Part shown: positions 12,164 to 13,257 of the stretch, piece by piece | How positions within the stretch are numbered: position 1 is the stretch's first letter | Layout: the number at the start of each line of letters is the position of its first letter | DNA from: Acidobacteriota bacterium | GTDB taxonomy: Bacteria; Acidobacteriota; Thermoanaerobaculia; Gp7-AA8 | Direction of reading: 5' to 3' | Assembly (NCBI GenBank): GCA_003223695.1 | Contig: QHVY01000093.1 | Coordinates: 12,314-25,570 of the forward strand | DNA: 13,257 bases | Program-made: the position numbers and the translations under genes | The notes under the pieces: generated by a model | Database searches by the model: none | The model's input: the letters and a program-made list of their open reading frames with translations, nothing else | What the model was told of the DNA's origin: nothing

Positions 12164-13257
12164 ATGCAGGATTTCATACAAGCAATCGCCGACGAGCACG
12201 TCTACCTCTTCGATGGCGCGATGGGGACGATGCTTTACGCCAAAGGCGTCTTCATCAACAAGTGCTATGACGAGCTGAATCTTCGCTCGCCCGAGATCGT
12301 CCTCGAGGTGCACAAGCAGTACGTTCGCGCAGGCGCGGAGATCCTCGAGACCAACACGTACGGCGCGAACCGAGTCAAGCTCCGCACGTTCGCCATCGAA
12401 GACGAGCTGCGCGACATCAACTCCAATGCGGTTGACATCGCGCGCAAAGCCGCCGGCGATTCGGTCTACGTTGCCGGCGCCATCGGCCCGCTCGGCATTC
12501 GCATCGAGCCGTACGGTCCGACGGCTCTCGAAGAGGCGCGCGAGTTTTTCCGCGAGCAGGCCGAAGCACTGCGCGATGCCGGCGTCGATCTGTTCGTGCT
12601 CGAGACGATGTCGAACATCGCCGAGGTGGAGCAAGGAATCCTGGCGATCCGCGATATTTGCTCGTTGCCCATCGTCGCGCAGATGACCATCGGAAACGAC
12701 GGCCGCACAATCTACGGAGATACTCCGAAGCTGATTGCCGAGCGGCTCGATCGCGCCGGCGCGGACGTCATCGGCCTCAATTGCTCTGTCGGTCCTGATG
12801 TGATGCTCGATGCAATCGAGGAGATGAGCACAGTTACGGCAAAGAAGCTCTCTTGTCAGCCGAACGCCGGTCTGCCTCGCGAAGTCGCCGGACGCCAGAT
12901 GTACATGGCTTCGCCCGATTACATGGCTAAGTACGCCAAGCGCCTCATTCACAAAGGCGTCAAGTTCCTCGGCGGCTGCTGCGGGACAACGCCGGAGCAC
13001 ATCAAGATGATGGCCGATGCGGTACGGCCGCTCTCCCCGCGCCGGTCGTTCGTGGTCATCGAGCGCGATATAGCCGAGAAAAAATCACAGGGACAAGAGC
13101 CGGTGCCGCTCGACACGCGCTCGCGATGGGGACACAAGATCGCGCACGGCGAATTCGTCACCACGATCGAGATCGTTCCGCCGAAAGGACCGAATCCCGA
13201 GGCGATGGTGAAGTCGGTTCAGGCGATCAAAGAGGCGGGAGTCAACGCGGTGAACGT
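12164..13257 (+). CDS. Bifunctional homocysteine S-methyltransferase / methylenetetrahydrofolate reductase, N-terminal part
   Basis: The first 364 residues are present; the frame is open at the right edge. Residues 1-290 form a homocysteine S-methyltransferase domain. DGAMGTML (17-24) and ETNTYGAN (62-69) are typical, and the zinc ligands are C207 (LNCSVGP) and C272-C273 (GGCCGT). After a linker, FVTTIEIVPPKGPNP (331-345) begins a MetF-type reductase barrel with the conserved Glu (E336). This is the YitJ arrangement, usually just over 600 residues. It reduces methylene-THF and transfers a methyl group to homocysteine to make methionine; this B12-free or B12-dependent step cannot be settled from the part seen, because no cobalamin domain is in view. 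The start follows directly after a terminator-like hairpin, and its expression is probably controlled by the leader. Confidence 0.93.
   Translation, partial: MQDFIQAIADEHVYLFDGAMGTMLYAKGVFINKCYDELNLRSPEIVLEVHKQYVRAGAEILETNTYGANRVKLRTFAIEDELRDINSNAVDIARKAAGDSVYVAGAIGPLGIRIEPYGPTALEEAREFFREQAEALRDAGVDLFVLETMSNIAEVEQGILAIRDICSLPIVAQMTIGNDGRTIYGDTPKLIAERLDRAGADVIGLNCSVGPDVMLDAIEEMSTVTAKKLSCQPNAGLPREVAGRQMYMASPDYMAKYAKRLIHKGVKFLGGCCGTTPEHIKMMADAVRPLSPRRSFVVIERDIAEKKSQGQEPVPLDTRSRWGHKIAHGEFVTTIEIVPPKGPNPEAMVKSVQAIKEAGVNAVN

Noticed and set aside
11429..13000. A 523-residue minus-strand open frame across the PBP end and the methionine gene
   Set aside because: It overlaps two strongly supported plus-strand genes, crosses the hairpin, promoter and terminator, and shows no recognisable motif. 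It is a by-product of GC-rich codon use.

Overview
The window is GC-rich bacterial chromosome with tightly packed genes. Several features suit Acidobacteriota or a similar lineage: Hanks-type kinases and FHA proteins in an operon, kinases with N-terminal zinc ribbons and a C-terminal membrane anchor, a YitJ-type fused methionine synthase/MTHFR, and a histone-H1-like basic protein. This taxonomic guess rests on gene content only. No transposase, integrase, CRISPR array, tRNA or rRNA is visible.

Left end, minus strand (1-1975): a TPR plus beta-barrel outer-membrane protein overlaps a cellulose-synthase-like family 2 glycosyltransferase that runs off the left edge. Together they look like a compact exopolysaccharide synthesis/export pair.

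Centre, plus strand (2062-9309): six closely packed or overlapping genes form what looks like one phospho-signalling operon. They encode a PP2C phosphatase (eraser), a membrane-anchored HtrA-like protease with a C-terminal FHA domain, a zinc-ribbon FHA protein (reader), a soluble Ser/Thr kinase with its own FHA domain, a second kinase with a zinc ribbon, a transmembrane segment and a PEGA-like outer part, and an exported TPR protein. The striking member is the protease. Its predicted topology puts the protease in the periplasm and the phosphothreonine-binding FHA domain in the cytoplasm, so kinase activity inside the cell could be coupled to proteolysis outside it. The second kinase has four Thr-Val-x-Glu motifs, 12-13 residues apart, in its cytoplasmic linker; these could be docking sites for the three FHA domains.

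Right part: a Lys/Arg/Ser-rich histone-H1-like gene (minus) is divergent from a class A penicillin-binding protein gene (plus). Next come a large heptamer-based hairpin, a strong sigma-70-type promoter, a leader of about 100 nt ending in an intrinsic terminator, and the start of a bifunctional homocysteine S-methyltransferase/methylenetetrahydrofolate reductase gene cut by the right edge. The leader looks like a transcription attenuator, but I could not match it to a known riboswitch class.

Two small repeat families occur. One is a two-hairpin GC-rich palindrome with one copy between convergent genes and one inside the protease reading frame. The other consists of hairpins built from tandem 7-bp units, CAGTTGT type after the first kinase gene and GTGCCCA type after the PBP gene.
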